This document shows positions 47,576-55,814 of a DNA stretch of 64,000 bases, piece by piece. The notes under the pieces were generated by a model. That model had not been told where the DNA came from. It saw only the letters and a list, made by a program, of their open reading frames with translations, and made no database searches. Numbering within the stretch: the stretch's first letter is position 1; each line of letters opens with the position of its first letter. This DNA is from Haliscomenobacter sp. Its GTDB lineage: Bacteria; Bacteroidota; Bacteroidia; Chitinophagales; Saprospiraceae. A program made the position numbers and the translations under genes. The DNA lies in contig NZ_JADKCX010000029.1 of NCBI RefSeq assembly GCF_016718685.1, positions 19,145-83,144 on the forward strand. The letters are read 5' to 3'.

Positions 47576-48223
47576 ATGGAGCGAAACGAGTTGTATCCAG
47601 TTTTTTTAAAACTACACACGCTGCAAACCTTAATCGTGGGTGCCGGCGAAGTAGGGTACGAAAAACTCTCGTTTATCCTCAAAAGCAGTCCCAAAGCCAG
47701 GGTTACAATGGTAGCCACCTGGATAAATCCTGACATTGAAGCCTTGCTCAACACTGCTCAAGAACACTTTGTACAGATTCATCAACGGGCTTTCCACCCG
47801 GATGATTTGCAGGGCCATGACCTGGTCATTGCGGCTACCAATATTCCTGAACTGAATCGGGAAGTGCAAGAGGCCGCAAAACGATTGGGTAAGTTGATCA
47901 ATGTTGCGGATACACCTGATCTTTGTGATTTTTACCTCGGTTCAATCGTGACCCGAGGGCCTTTGAAAATTGGGATTTCAACCAACGGGCAATCGCCCAC
48001 CTTCGCCAAGCGCTTTCGGCAGGTTCTGGAAGCCGCGCTGCCCGAAGAAGTGGAAGATTTGTTGCCCAAATTGAATGAGATTCGGGATCGCCTGGGTGGC
48101 GATTTCGCACATAAGGTGCGCATGCTCAACCAAATCACTTCCACCTTGCTAACGGGCATGGCGGGTTGTGCATGTGGGGGCAATTGCACTGGAGATTGTA
48201 TTGAATTTTTGAAAAAACCATAG
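47576..48223 (+). CDS. Precorrin-2 dehydrogenase / sirohydrochlorin ferrochelatase (Met8/CysG N-terminal type)
   Basis: 215 residues from the ATG at 47576, one base after the cobA stop; an in-frame ATG at 47555 overlapping cobA is also possible. The NAD-binding fold is TLIVGAGEVGYEKLSFILKS, then LVIAATNIPELNREV, LINVADTPDLCDFYLGSIVT and ISTNGQSPTFAKRFRQVLE. It oxidises precorrin-2 to sirohydrochlorin and inserts iron to finish siroheme. The C-terminal tail is odd: GCACGGNCTGDC packs four cysteines into 12 residues and is not part of the standard domain. It could bind metal or a cluster. Confidence 0.92.
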   Translation: MERNELYPVFLKLHTLQTLIVGAGEVGYEKLSFILKSSPKARVTMVATWINPDIEALLNTAQEHFVQIHQRAFHPDDLQGHDLVIAATNIPELNREVQEAAKRLGKLINVADTPDLCDFYLGSIVTRGPLKIGISTNGQSPTFAKRFRQVLEAALPEEVEDLLPKLNEIRDRLGGDFAHKVRMLNQITSTLLTGMAGCACGGNCTGDCIEFLKKP

Positions 48224-48336
48224 AAGTTGAAAAGTTGAAAAGTTGAAGAGTTGAAGAGACGGTCGCTTGAGCTTAAGCTGAATTTGCCTGTTTTTTCAAC
48301 TCTTCAACCTCTTTTCAACCCTTCAACTTTGTCAAC
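48224..48336. repeat. Intergenic inverted repeat, GTTGAAAA-type units
   Basis: GAAGTTGAAAAGTTGAAAAG, then TTGAAGAGTTGAAGAG (left), is mirrored by CAACTCTTCAACCTC, then TTTTCAACCCTTCAACTT (right). It lies inside the sulfur operon. Confidence 0.8.
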
Positions 48337-48348
48337 TGACAAAAAGTT

Positions 48349-49080
48349 ATGACGACAACGCAAGCCTTACCTGCTCCTGATCTAGATGTAGAGGAGTATA
48401 GCGTGGATTACCTGAACGAAGTTTTTGGCCCACTGAATTTTGAGGAGCGTATACAACGATTGTACGATTTTTTTGAGGAAAAGGACGTTCTGATGACCTC
48501 TTCGTTTGGTGCCAGTGCCGCATTCATGCTCCGCCTGGTTTCCGACAACCGGCCTAATCAGCCGATCCATTTCATCGACACGACTTATCATTTTCCAGAA
48601 ACCATTGCTTACAAGGAAGAGTTGACCAAGCTGTACAACCTCAATGTGGTAGAAGTACTGCCGGACCCTACGCAAAATGCGCTGACCCGCGACGAAGAAT
48701 GGTGGAGAGACCATCCCAAAATGTGCTGTTCCATCAATAAGGTAGTTCCGCTCGATCCAATCAAAGCCGATCACAAAGTATGGATTTCTGGCCTGATGTC
48801 GTATCAAACCGACTTTCGCGCTCACCTGCGCATTTTTGAGCAGCAGGGCGATATCATCAAATTTCATCCTTTGATTGACCTAAGTGAAGGCGACTATCTG
48901 TATTGGTCTTCCTTGTACAAGTTGCCCCAACACCCCCTGGAAAGCCAGGGGTATGGTTCAATTGGCTGTACCCATTGTACCCAGAAAGGCAAGGGCCGTG
49001 AAGGCCGCTGGGCAGGAACTGGAAAAACTGAATGCGGTTTACATCCGGGTTTTTTCGTGAACAAACAAAAAGCATCGTAA
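48349..49080 (+). CDS. cysH: Phosphoadenylyl/adenylyl-sulfate reductase
   Basis: 243 residues, PP-loop fold: TSSFGASAAFMLRLV, IHFIDTTYHFPET, and SGLMSYQTDFRAHL. Two cysteine pairs (KMCCSINKV and GCTHCTQ) indicate a 4Fe-4S cluster, which marks the APS-using class (bacterial assimilatory APS reductase). The catalytic cysteine is in the C-terminal TECGLHPG. It reduces activated sulfate to sulfite with thioredoxin as donor, and the sulfite goes to the reductase encoded at the head of the operon. No cysD/cysN (ATP sulfurylase) genes are in the window. Confidence 0.92.
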   Translation: MTTTQALPAPDLDVEEYSVDYLNEVFGPLNFEERIQRLYDFFEEKDVLMTSSFGASAAFMLRLVSDNRPNQPIHFIDTTYHFPETIAYKEELTKLYNLNVVEVLPDPTQNALTRDEEWWRDHPKMCCSINKVVPLDPIKADHKVWISGLMSYQTDFRAHLRIFEQQGDIIKFHPLIDLSEGDYLYWSSLYKLPQHPLESQGYGSIGCTHCTQKGKGREGRWAGTGKTECGLHPGFFVNKQKAS

Positions 49081-49191
49081 CAGAACATTAAGCCAGCCTG
49101 AGGCATTGATAAGTGACATAAATCACACACTTTAGGTAGGCTTTTGTGTTATTTTTGCGCACATTGTTGCTATAAATCGATCCAAATAAAA

Positions 49192-50197
49192 ATGATCCAG
49201 ACAGACATTCTCATTGTTGGAGCAGGGCCAGTAGGGCTTTTTGCAGTATTCGAGGCGGGCTTGTTGAAAATGCGCTGCCATTTGGTAGATTCATTGCCAG
49301 TGCCAGGGGGGCAACTTGCGGAGATTTACCCCAAGAAGCCCATCTATGACATTCCTGGGTATCCTTCCATTTTGGCAGGTGATCTGGTAGATCGCCTTAT
49401 GGAACAGATTGCGCCTTTCAATCCAACCTTTACCTTGGGTGAACGTGCTGAAAAATTCGAACAACTCGAAAATGGTCATTTCCAACTGACCACCAGCAAA
49501 GGCACGCAAATTCAGGCACCAGTCATTGCCATTGCTGGAGGGCTTGGTTGTTTCGAACCACGTAAACCACCGCTCGAGAATCTGGAACGTTTTGAAGACA
49601 AAGGCATTGATTACATCATTCGGGATCCCGAAAAATACCGCAACAAGCGGGTGGTCATTGCTGGTGGCGGCGACTCTGCACTGGACTGGACGATCTTCCT
49701 GGCAGACGTGGCCAGTGAAGTTACCTTAATCCATCGCCGCAAAGATTTCCGTGGAGCACCAGATTCCGTAGAAAAAGTACATGAACTGGCTCATGCTGGG
49801 CGGATCGACCTGCTGACAGATTCTCAAATGACTGGTCTACGCGGCAACGGTGTGCTCACCGATGTAGTGATTGACACCAAGGAGAAAGGAGAGGTTTTGC
49901 GTTCAACGGATTACCTGATTCCGCTGTTTGGTTTGGCTCCAGAGTTGGGTCCATTGGGTACATGGGGACTCAATGTAGGAAAAAAATGCCATCGAGGTCA
50001 ATACTTTTGATTACAGCACCAATATCCCGGGCATTTATGCCATTGGGGACATCAATACTTATCCTGGCAAATTAAAGCTGATTCTTTGTGGCTTCCACGA
50101 GGCTACGTTGATGTGCCAGTCGGCGTTCAAACGGGTTTATCCAGATAAGAAGCTGAGCTTCAAGTACACTACGGTGAATGGGGTCAATGCGTTTTAG
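49192..50197 (+). CDS. Ferredoxin/flavodoxin-NADP reductase, thioredoxin-reductase-like (one frameshift)
   Basis: About 334 residues from the ATG at 49192. The FAD fold is ILIVGAGPVGLFAVFEAGLL and the NADPH fold VVIAGGGDSALDWTIFLADV. There is no CxxC, so it is the YumC/CT1512-type Fd-NADP reductase. The C-terminus (NIPGIYAIGDINTYPGKLKL; SFKYTTVNGVNAF) is in a second frame. A run of seven As at 49980-49986 with one surplus A explains the break (GKNAIEVNTFDYSTN restored). At the end of the sulfur operon it could supply electrons through ferredoxin to sulfite reductase. Confidence 0.88.
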
Positions 50198-50262
50198 GGT
50201 TCAAAAGTTCGAGGGTTCGAAGTTCGGGGGTTATCCTCGAACCCCCGAACCCCCGAACCCTC
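50197..50262. repeat. Intergenic inverted repeat, GGTTCGGG-type units
   Basis: GGGTTCAAAAGTTCGAGGGT, then TCGAAGTTCGGGGGTT (left), is mirrored by CCTCGAACCCCCGAACCCCC, then GAACCCTC (right). It lies between the convergent reductase gene and the small secreted protein gene. Confidence 0.8.
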
Positions 50263-50264
50263 TT

Positions 50265-50663
50265 TTAATGCCTACCGTACACAAAGATCACGGCCTTGTT
50301 TCGGGCAATGTTTTTGGTGTCGTACCAGAATTCAATTTTTTCGACCAAACGGTTGTTGCCTCGCAGATCAACAATTCTGGAATCACTTCCCCGGCCAAAG
50401 TTGTGGCGCAGTTCAATTTCTTGTTTGCCGCCATTTTCGAAGTGTACGATGCACTTGCGCATGTTGAGCGCACCGCCCTTCACTTCAAATTTTAGGCCAT
50501 CAAAAGCGCCATCGCGCCAGGTTACTGGAATGACATCGCGGTCTAGGCCATAATTTACCGCACGTTTGCCTAAAAATTCCCAGCGGCCTTGTGCGTTTAC
50601 ATCAGCCATTCCAAGCATAAACATGGGCACCATCAGTGCCAGCAGAGCAATCATCTTTTTCAT
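50265..50663 (-). CDS. Small secreted protein of unknown function
   Basis: 132 residues from the ATG at 50663, with a signal peptide (MKKMIALLALMVPMFMLGMA, cleavage near VNAQ). The mature part is a single beta-rich domain: GRWEFLGKRAVNYGLDRDVI, GALNMRKCIVHFENGGKQEI, VDLRGNNRLVEKIEFWYDTK, AVIFVYGRH. I recognise no family by name. It is convergent with the sulfur operon across an inverted repeat and is divided from the MSEP-CTERM gene by about 150 bases. Confidence 0.75.
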   Translation of the reverse strand: MKKMIALLALMVPMFMLGMADVNAQGRWEFLGKRAVNYGLDRDVIPVTWRDGAFDGLKFEVKGGALNMRKCIVHFENGGKQEIELRHNFGRGSDSRIVDLRGNNRLVEKIEFWYDTKNIARNKAVIFVYGRH

Positions 50664-50809
50664 AAACAGGATTTTTTGGTTTTGTTGTCCTTTAGACTCA
50701 ACCGAAAAATACAAGTTTAATGGAAAGATACAGGTATAACTTTATTTTAACGCGATGATTTGGATTTGTTAACAGTTGGGATTAATGTAGGCTTGCTGGA
50801 TTCGTTTTT

Positions 50810-53602
50810 TCACAATTTTTTAACCAGCAATAAGGTATTCCTTTGGAATCCAATTGCCAGCAACAACAATCCCAGCAACAACCAAAACCCTGGCTCCGAC
50901 ATCCGCACGGGGTCTTCACCCACATCCAACGCTTTTTTCCCTTGCAGGGCTTGTTGTTGTTTGACGCGCAACATGCGGCGTTGGGCCTCATTTTCCAAGA
51001 CCAAATAAGCCGTTTCAGGGGTAAGTAGTCCAGTTTCAAAACTTTTTTTGATCAAACTCAGCCAGGCTTTATCGCCCAATTCTGGGTGCATTTCCTGGTA
51101 TTGCCATTCGGCTTGGAGCAAGGCTGCTGATTCCCAAGAGCCTTTTTTTAGGTCGCCACTGGGTTGATAACCAGGTAGATGAATGAGAGAAGAACTTGAT
51201 AAATAAGCGATGGGGCTTTCAGCATTGGGATAGGCCCGGGCCTGGATCGGGGTTTGACTGATTTCAACGAGCTCTGATCGATCTAAAAAACCGCTTGTTT
51301 CCAAAAAATCGTCACCGAGGTAGTAGTAACGCATGCCATTGTAAACGGTATGTGCCAAATGGGGCGCAAAGCCAGGCATAATCGGCAGGCGATCTCCTCC
51401 AACTAAAACCATGACGGGGTAATGCTGGAGCGGTTTGCTCGCGTAGTGGTACAAAATCTGCTCAAAGGCACGCTCCGCAAAAAAGCCTCCCTGTTTGATG
51501 TGTTTGCGAATGGCCGCTTGCCAGTTGGTATTGTCCGACAGGGTAATTACGCGATGATTGGTCAAGTGAAAATGTAAGGTTTCAAGCGGGTATTTTCTTG
51601 ACCGAATCAGTAACTCAATTTTAGCAATCAGTGCATTGATCTTTTTGGCGCTTTGAGCAGAGCAGTCCACAATAAAATGGTAGTGTGGGGGTAGGTCTAC
51701 TAGGGGCAGTTTTTCTTCTACAGCAGCAGGAATGTAAGCAAGTTTTCCCTGGCCCAAAATGATGGGGCTGGTCATCGTGCTGTTTTTGCTGATGTCGCCT
51801 AAAGTCAGCTCATGCGCTCGATCCAGGTGCAGGTGAAAAGCCTCCTTGTGGATCACCGTAAACCCCGTTTTTCGCACTTCTTTGGCCAAAAAAGGATACA
51901 CCCGCAATGACAAGGTCCGTGCATCTAGATAGCTCAATAATCCCGGATCGCGCCGCGAATTGTTCACGATTTGCTCATAAATCCAGGTGGCTGTTTTTTT
52001 CTCGGCCAGTTCGCCATTGACCTTTTCTTTACCGATGTACAAGTAATAGTCCTGAATCAGGGCACCATCGGGCAACTCAAAAATGCTGCGGTATTCGCTC
52101 AGCGTTTCACTGGGGTTTTCAATTTCCAGCGCAACGGTGCTGAGCCAGGATTGGTCAATTTCATTCCACTTGGAGTCGACAGTGGCGCTGCTGATTTTGG
52201 GTACGGAATTGCGCTGAATGGCTTCTGGAAAATATTCCAGTGCTTCACCCAAAAAGATCGCTTCCAACTTATCCAGTTTGCGGTCTGAAATGGTCAGGTT
52301 GTCCAGCACAATGCTGTTGTAGAAATGCGACAAATAGGGCATGGTGGTTGATCCTGGCTCCCAGGAACCACGCTTTTTGTTGAGGCGAATGGTCGTAAAC
52401 ACCCTGGCCAAGCGTTTATTGGAAATTTGTATTTTTTCAGTAGTTGACAGGTTTGGTGCATAAACATAATCCAGGGCTTGATGAAGCGCATTCCGATCTT
52501 GTAAACAATTGAAGTATAAAAAAGTGGGTAAAACGAGCCAACTGGCAATTCCCATCCCCAGTACCCGTGGGAAAGTGAATATTTGACGCAAATAGTTAAG
52601 GTCGTCAACCCAAGTGGAGGCCTGTAAAATGATCAGGATCACCGGGGTCAGCATCAAAAAACCGGCACCCAAAAACAGGATGGCCGGAAGAGCCATGGGC
52701 AAAAAAGGCAAAAAAACGAGCCCAAAATAGACGATAAACGGAAAACACAAGCTACGGGCGATGAACAAGGCCAATCGGTACCAGGGCTGCGGATAATTTG
52801 GCAGACAAAACAAAATTCCATTAACGACGGCCAATCCATAAAACCAGGGGCCGGAAAAATCGCCGAAAATGTTATCAATGTGATGGTTGATATCTCCATT
52901 GTTGAGCATCAGTCCCCAGATGGGAAAAACGATCCCCAAGAGGCCTTTGATCAATATTTGCCACCGGGCCCAACTCAAACTGTTGCGATGAGCCAGAATA
53001 AAGGCGCTCCGCCCCAGCAAGAACAAAAAAAGTATGGTAAAACCAACCAATACGACAACGCCCAAATGTTCAAAATATCGGAAAAAGTAAAAGTCGCGAT
53101 TGATAAAAATGAGATTGACAGCTAAATAAATGGCGACGGGGATACTCACGGCCCCGGCCAAATTGGTCCAGGGATTGGGATTTTTTTCAAAATTGGTCCA
53201 ATAGCCAATCAAACTGTACAAAGAAAAGGCCAGGGTAGGCATAATCAATCCAAATGGATACAAAAAGGCGTCGTTGGGCACCATCCAGGTGGGAGTGTCA
53301 ATCGGCATCAAATTTTCAGCCGAGGCCACATAGCTGTAAAGCCAGGCACCGTATAGCATGGAAATGAGGAGAGTGTATCCCAAACTGCTTTTTTTATTAC
53401 GCATGCGCAAATACAAAAAATAGGCCAGTTGCCCCATGCAGAGTATTCCCAAACCCCCACCCAAGGCATACCAGGTGTTTTTTTGTACCGGACTTAACAG
53501 TGGCTCAATGATGTAAAAAATCTGTCCGATTAAGGCCAGCAAAGCGCCAACGGGAAATATGCCACTCGTGGCAATCCACCAGGGGTTACGCCAGTTTTGC
53601 AT
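50810..53602 (-). CDS. MSEP-CTERM sorting-domain protein with VIT-like region
   Basis: 930 residues. About nine to ten membrane helices fill residues 10-400. A soluble part follows with a VIT-like segment (SIFELPDGALIQDYYLYIGK, ELAEKKTATWIYEQIVN) and a possible vWA-like core (HFIVDCSAQSAKKINALI, HLTNHRVITLSDN). The C-terminus is a sorting signal: MSEPGFW at about residue 901, a hydrophobic helix (LLLGLLLLAIGF) and a basic end (LLLVKKL). MSEP-CTERM proteins are the dedicated targets of exosortase N in Bacteroidota. The gene overlaps the xrtN gene by 17 bases, which supports the pairing. The biological role of these proteins is unknown to me. Confidence 0.88.
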   Translation of the reverse strand: MQNWRNPWWIATSGIFPVGALLALIGQIFYIIEPLLSPVQKNTWYALGGGLGILCMGQLAYFLYLRMRNKKSSLGYTLLISMLYGAWLYSYVASAENLMPIDTPTWMVPNDAFLYPFGLIMPTLAFSLYSLIGYWTNFEKNPNPWTNLAGAVSIPVAIYLAVNLIFINRDFYFFRYFEHLGVVVLVGFTILFLFLLGRSAFILAHRNSLSWARWQILIKGLLGIVFPIWGLMLNNGDINHHIDNIFGDFSGPWFYGLAVVNGILFCLPNYPQPWYRLALFIARSLCFPFIVYFGLVFLPFLPMALPAILFLGAGFLMLTPVILIILQASTWVDDLNYLRQIFTFPRVLGMGIASWLVLPTFLYFNCLQDRNALHQALDYVYAPNLSTTEKIQISNKRLARVFTTIRLNKKRGSWEPGSTTMPYLSHFYNSIVLDNLTISDRKLDKLEAIFLGEALEYFPEAIQRNSVPKISSATVDSKWNEIDQSWLSTVALEIENPSETLSEYRSIFELPDGALIQDYYLYIGKEKVNGELAEKKTATWIYEQIVNNSRRDPGLLSYLDARTLSLRVYPFLAKEVRKTGFTVIHKEAFHLHLDRAHELTLGDISKNSTMTSPIILGQGKLAYIPAAVEEKLPLVDLPPHYHFIVDCSAQSAKKINALIAKIELLIRSRKYPLETLHFHLTNHRVITLSDNTNWQAAIRKHIKQGGFFAERAFEQILYHYASKPLQHYPVMVLVGGDRLPIMPGFAPHLAHTVYNGMRYYYLGDDFLETSGFLDRSELVEISQTPIQARAYPNAESPIAYLSSSSLIHLPGYQPSGDLKKGSWESAALLQAEWQYQEMHPELGDKAWLSLIKKSFETGLLTPETAYLVLENEAQRRMLRVKQQQALQGKKALDVGEDPVRMSEPGFWLLLGLLLLAIGFQRNTLLLVKKL

Positions 53603-54098
53603 GTTTGGGATGGGTTAAGAGGTGATGAAACAACGAACAAGCCAACAACAATACGAAAAGGTAAACCACCACGCCCAGGCTCTCGTGGGCAACAGCTCCA
53701 TGTAAACCCGGAACGCGCATGGCCCATAGCGCCGAAATGATCCGGGCGGTATTGGCAGCAATGCACAGCCCATACGTGAGGGGAACACTCAGCAGCAAAG
53801 CAGCAATTTGCACCCGCCAATTGCGCCCATTCTGGATGCTCAACCAGGCCAAGGCACACCAGGTGATGACCAAAAAATTGAGCCCCGCACAGGATTTTTC
53901 AATCACAAAACCTTCAAATAGATAGCCTTGATCCTTTACATAACGGGCTGGTAGTCCAGTGAAAACCTGTACCAAAAATTGGACGGGATACAGCAAAAAC
54001 TGTAGCTCCGCAGTACCCCAATCGCGTTGTTGCCATTTCAACACGAAGGCGGGTAGGGTAGCTAAAACGCTGTAGAAAAAGCGTTGGTTTGGATTCAT
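53586..54098 (-). CDS. xrtN: Exosortase N
   Basis: 170 residues, nearly all membrane helices. The exosortase triad is visible: C70 in EKSCAGLNF, R119 in NTARIISAL, and H138 in HESLGVVVYL. Exosortases are polytopic transpeptidase-like enzymes that recognise PEP-CTERM-type tails. XrtN is the short form paired with MSEP-CTERM proteins, and the target gene overlaps its 3' end. The start ATG at 54098 precedes a helix (FFYSVLATLPAFVL). The FISUMP gene lies 76 bases upstream on the same strand. Confidence 0.88.
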   Translation of the reverse strand: MNPNQRFFYSVLATLPAFVLKWQQRDWGTAELQFLLYPVQFLVQVFTGLPARYVKDQGYLFEGFVIEKSCAGLNFLVITWCALAWLSIQNGRNWRVQIAALLLSVPLTYGLCIAANTARIISALWAMRVPGLHGAVAHESLGVVVYLFVLLLACSLFHHLLTHPKHAKLA

Positions 54099-54174
54099 TA
54101 AAGTACTTTGAAATTCAAAGTTAATTCAAAAAAATAGAATGCGCAATTTTTTTTACGCTTACAACAGCAAAAAA

Positions 54175-55146
54175 TTACAAAGAATCCCTTACACAGCGAC
54201 AAGAAAGCGCATATCCTTGTGCCGCAAAGCCGTGGTATGCCATTTTGGAGCGCCCCAGAAATAAAACTTGATAGGCTTCTAAGCCAACTGTTGGAGTGTT
54301 TGTCCAAAATCCGGCGTCGTAATAAGCCCCGGTGAAACCACTTTCTGGCGTGAAATACCCTGCACCCCGAACTTCAAAGCCACTTTTACCCCCCCGGAGC
54401 AGCGCATTAAAAGCTTTGGCGCTACCGTGTTGAAAATTCCTTTCCTGGTCATACACTCGAAACAATTTTTCCCATTCTTCCAAACTGGGTAATCGCCAAC
54501 CAGAGCCTAGACGCTTACAAGCTTCCTGAGCGCCGATCCAGGTATACAACTTACCAAAACGTCGGCAATACGCATTATGGTGCTGAAAACAGGAAGACAA
54601 GCCCTTGACGTATAGGTTGAGGTTGTCGGCTGTCCAGGCCAATCCTCCCAACTGGATGCTGCGATAAGTATTGCCTTCCAGATCAACTACTTTGCCGTAT
54701 TGGAGGGTAGTAGCTCGTTTTTGTTCATTCTTATACACCGTAGCCGAGATGCGCAAGCGATTGACGTTGACCCCCTCAGCTTTGGCCAATTTTCCTTCGG
54801 GAAAATGGTGGAGGTATTCGGCATACACGGCGGCGCTGCGCAGTTTTTTAGCCGCAGTCCAAAGCGCTTCTTCCCGCTTGGGGCTTTTGGGGAAATCGGC
54901 GGCAAAATCCAGAAATAGCGCCGGGTCGTTTTTTAACTGAACATAACGCCAACTGGCCTTTTCCAAAAAAGGACTTTGGGGATGCGTTTCGATGTATTTT
55001 TCGTAACCCCGACTTGAGTTGACCATATATCGGGTGATGAGCCATTGACTTTGATCGGGGAAACTCAACATCAATAGGATCAATGCCAGCACTGCGCTCA
55101 GCAGGATAACCATCGGGCGATTGGAAGAGGTTGCTGTAATGGGCAT
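54175..55146 (-). CDS. Membrane-anchored FISUMP-domain protein
   Basis: 323 residues. One N-terminal helix (MVILLSAVLALILLMLSF) anchors the protein, then helical TPR-like segments follow (residues 50-130; GYEKYIETHPQSPFLEKASW). The C-terminus is a Fibrobacter-succinogenes major-paralogous (FISUMP) domain (GNTYRSIQLGGLAWTADNLN, LYTWIGAQEACKRLGSGWRL, PSLEEWEKLF, GFWTNT, GYALSCRCVRD), a C-type-lectin-like fold. It is transcribed toward xrtN and could belong to the same operon, possibly as a surface-binding partner. Function is unknown. Confidence 0.82.
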   Translation of the reverse strand: MPITATSSNRPMVILLSAVLALILLMLSFPDQSQWLITRYMVNSSRGYEKYIETHPQSPFLEKASWRYVQLKNDPALFLDFAADFPKSPKREEALWTAAKKLRSAAVYAEYLHHFPEGKLAKAEGVNVNRLRISATVYKNEQKRATTLQYGKVVDLEGNTYRSIQLGGLAWTADNLNLYVKGLSSCFQHHNAYCRRFGKLYTWIGAQEACKRLGSGWRLPSLEEWEKLFRVYDQERNFQHGSAKAFNALLRGGKSGFEVRGAGYFTPESGFTGAYYDAGFWTNTPTVGLEAYQVLFLGRSKMAYHGFAAQGYALSCRCVRDSL

Positions 55147-55287
55147 AGTATCTTAATTTTGTAAGGAATATACTATGGGCCAGCCGATTCGGGAACTTTT
55201 TTGCCAGAAAATTTCCTTTCTATTTGGATTTTTATGCCCTTGGGCATGTAAAACTAAGCCCCTTTTGTTATTTTTGTTGCCCGCATT

Positions 55288-55374
55288 GGAGATGTGCCAG
55301 AGCGGTTGATCGGGCTTGACTCGAAATCAAGTGTACTCGCAAGGGTACCGGGGGTTCGAATCCCTCCATCTCCG
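55288..55374 (+). tRNA. tRNA-Ser (anticodon CGA)
   Basis: An 87-base class II cloverleaf: acceptor stem GGAGATG/CATCTCC, anticodon arm CTTGA-CTCGAAA-TCAAG with CGA at 55322-55324, a long variable arm typical of serine, T arm GGGGGTTCGAATCCC, and discriminator G. The 3' CCA is not encoded. It reads UCG codons. Confidence 0.96.
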
Positions 55375-55385
55375 CAATTTTTAAT

Positions 55386-55422
55386 CGCAATGATTTGACT
55401 TTAAAATCATTGCGGCTTTTTT
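55386..55422 (+). terminator. Intrinsic terminator after tRNA-Ser
   Basis: A perfect 11-bp stem CGCAATGATTT/AAATCATTGCG with a 7-base loop is followed by GC and six Ts, 12 bases downstream of the tRNA. Confidence 0.88.
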
Positions 55423-55425
55423 GTC

Positions 55426-55671
55426 TTAATAAGCTATAACTTGCTTTTTAATTTCACCGCCATTTTTAAACAACTCCACTTTAGTCCTGCCTCCGGTGAT
55501 GCTGCAAAAGAAAACCATCTCGTTATCTATGGGCAGGTAGTCCGCTTCTACTTCTTTGCAATTTTCGCCATCGGTGCAGATGTATCGATACCAGTTATCG
55601 ATTACATTATCCGGCATGCTCTCAAAAAGATAATAGCCTGTTACGAGTTGTTCATAGGCTGAAACGTCCAT
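55426..55671 (-). CDS. Hypothetical protein (81 residues)
   Basis: 81 residues, soluble and acidic: MDVSAYEQLVTGYYLFESMP, NWYRYICTDGENCKEVEADY, MVFFCSITGGRTKVELFKNG. No family recognised. The ordered composition and the fit to the gap between the tRNA terminator and the divergent amidohydrolase support a real gene, but the evidence is only the reading frame. Confidence 0.55.
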   Translation of the reverse strand: MDVSAYEQLVTGYYLFESMPDNVIDNWYRYICTDGENCKEVEADYLPIDNEMVFFCSITGGRTKVELFKNGGEIKKQVIAY

Positions 55672-55814
55672 TTTGAATTACTTTATAGTTGAGACAAAAT
55701 TGCTTTAGAAATTAGCAGCATAATTTTTGTATCGATTTGAATCTATTTTTTTTACGCTTTTCGGGCCAAATTGCTACATTTACCTGCCACATTTACCTCC
55801 AAAATCCATCCGTA

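Noticed and set aside
49144..49191. Cys-rich N-terminal extension (MCYFCAHCCYK) of the ferredoxin-NADP reductase as a second cysteine leader
   Set aside because: It is in frame with the reductase with no stop or terminator, and the FAD fold begins cleanly at the ATG at 49192. It is most likely untranslated leader, although four Cys codons here are a curious coincidence.
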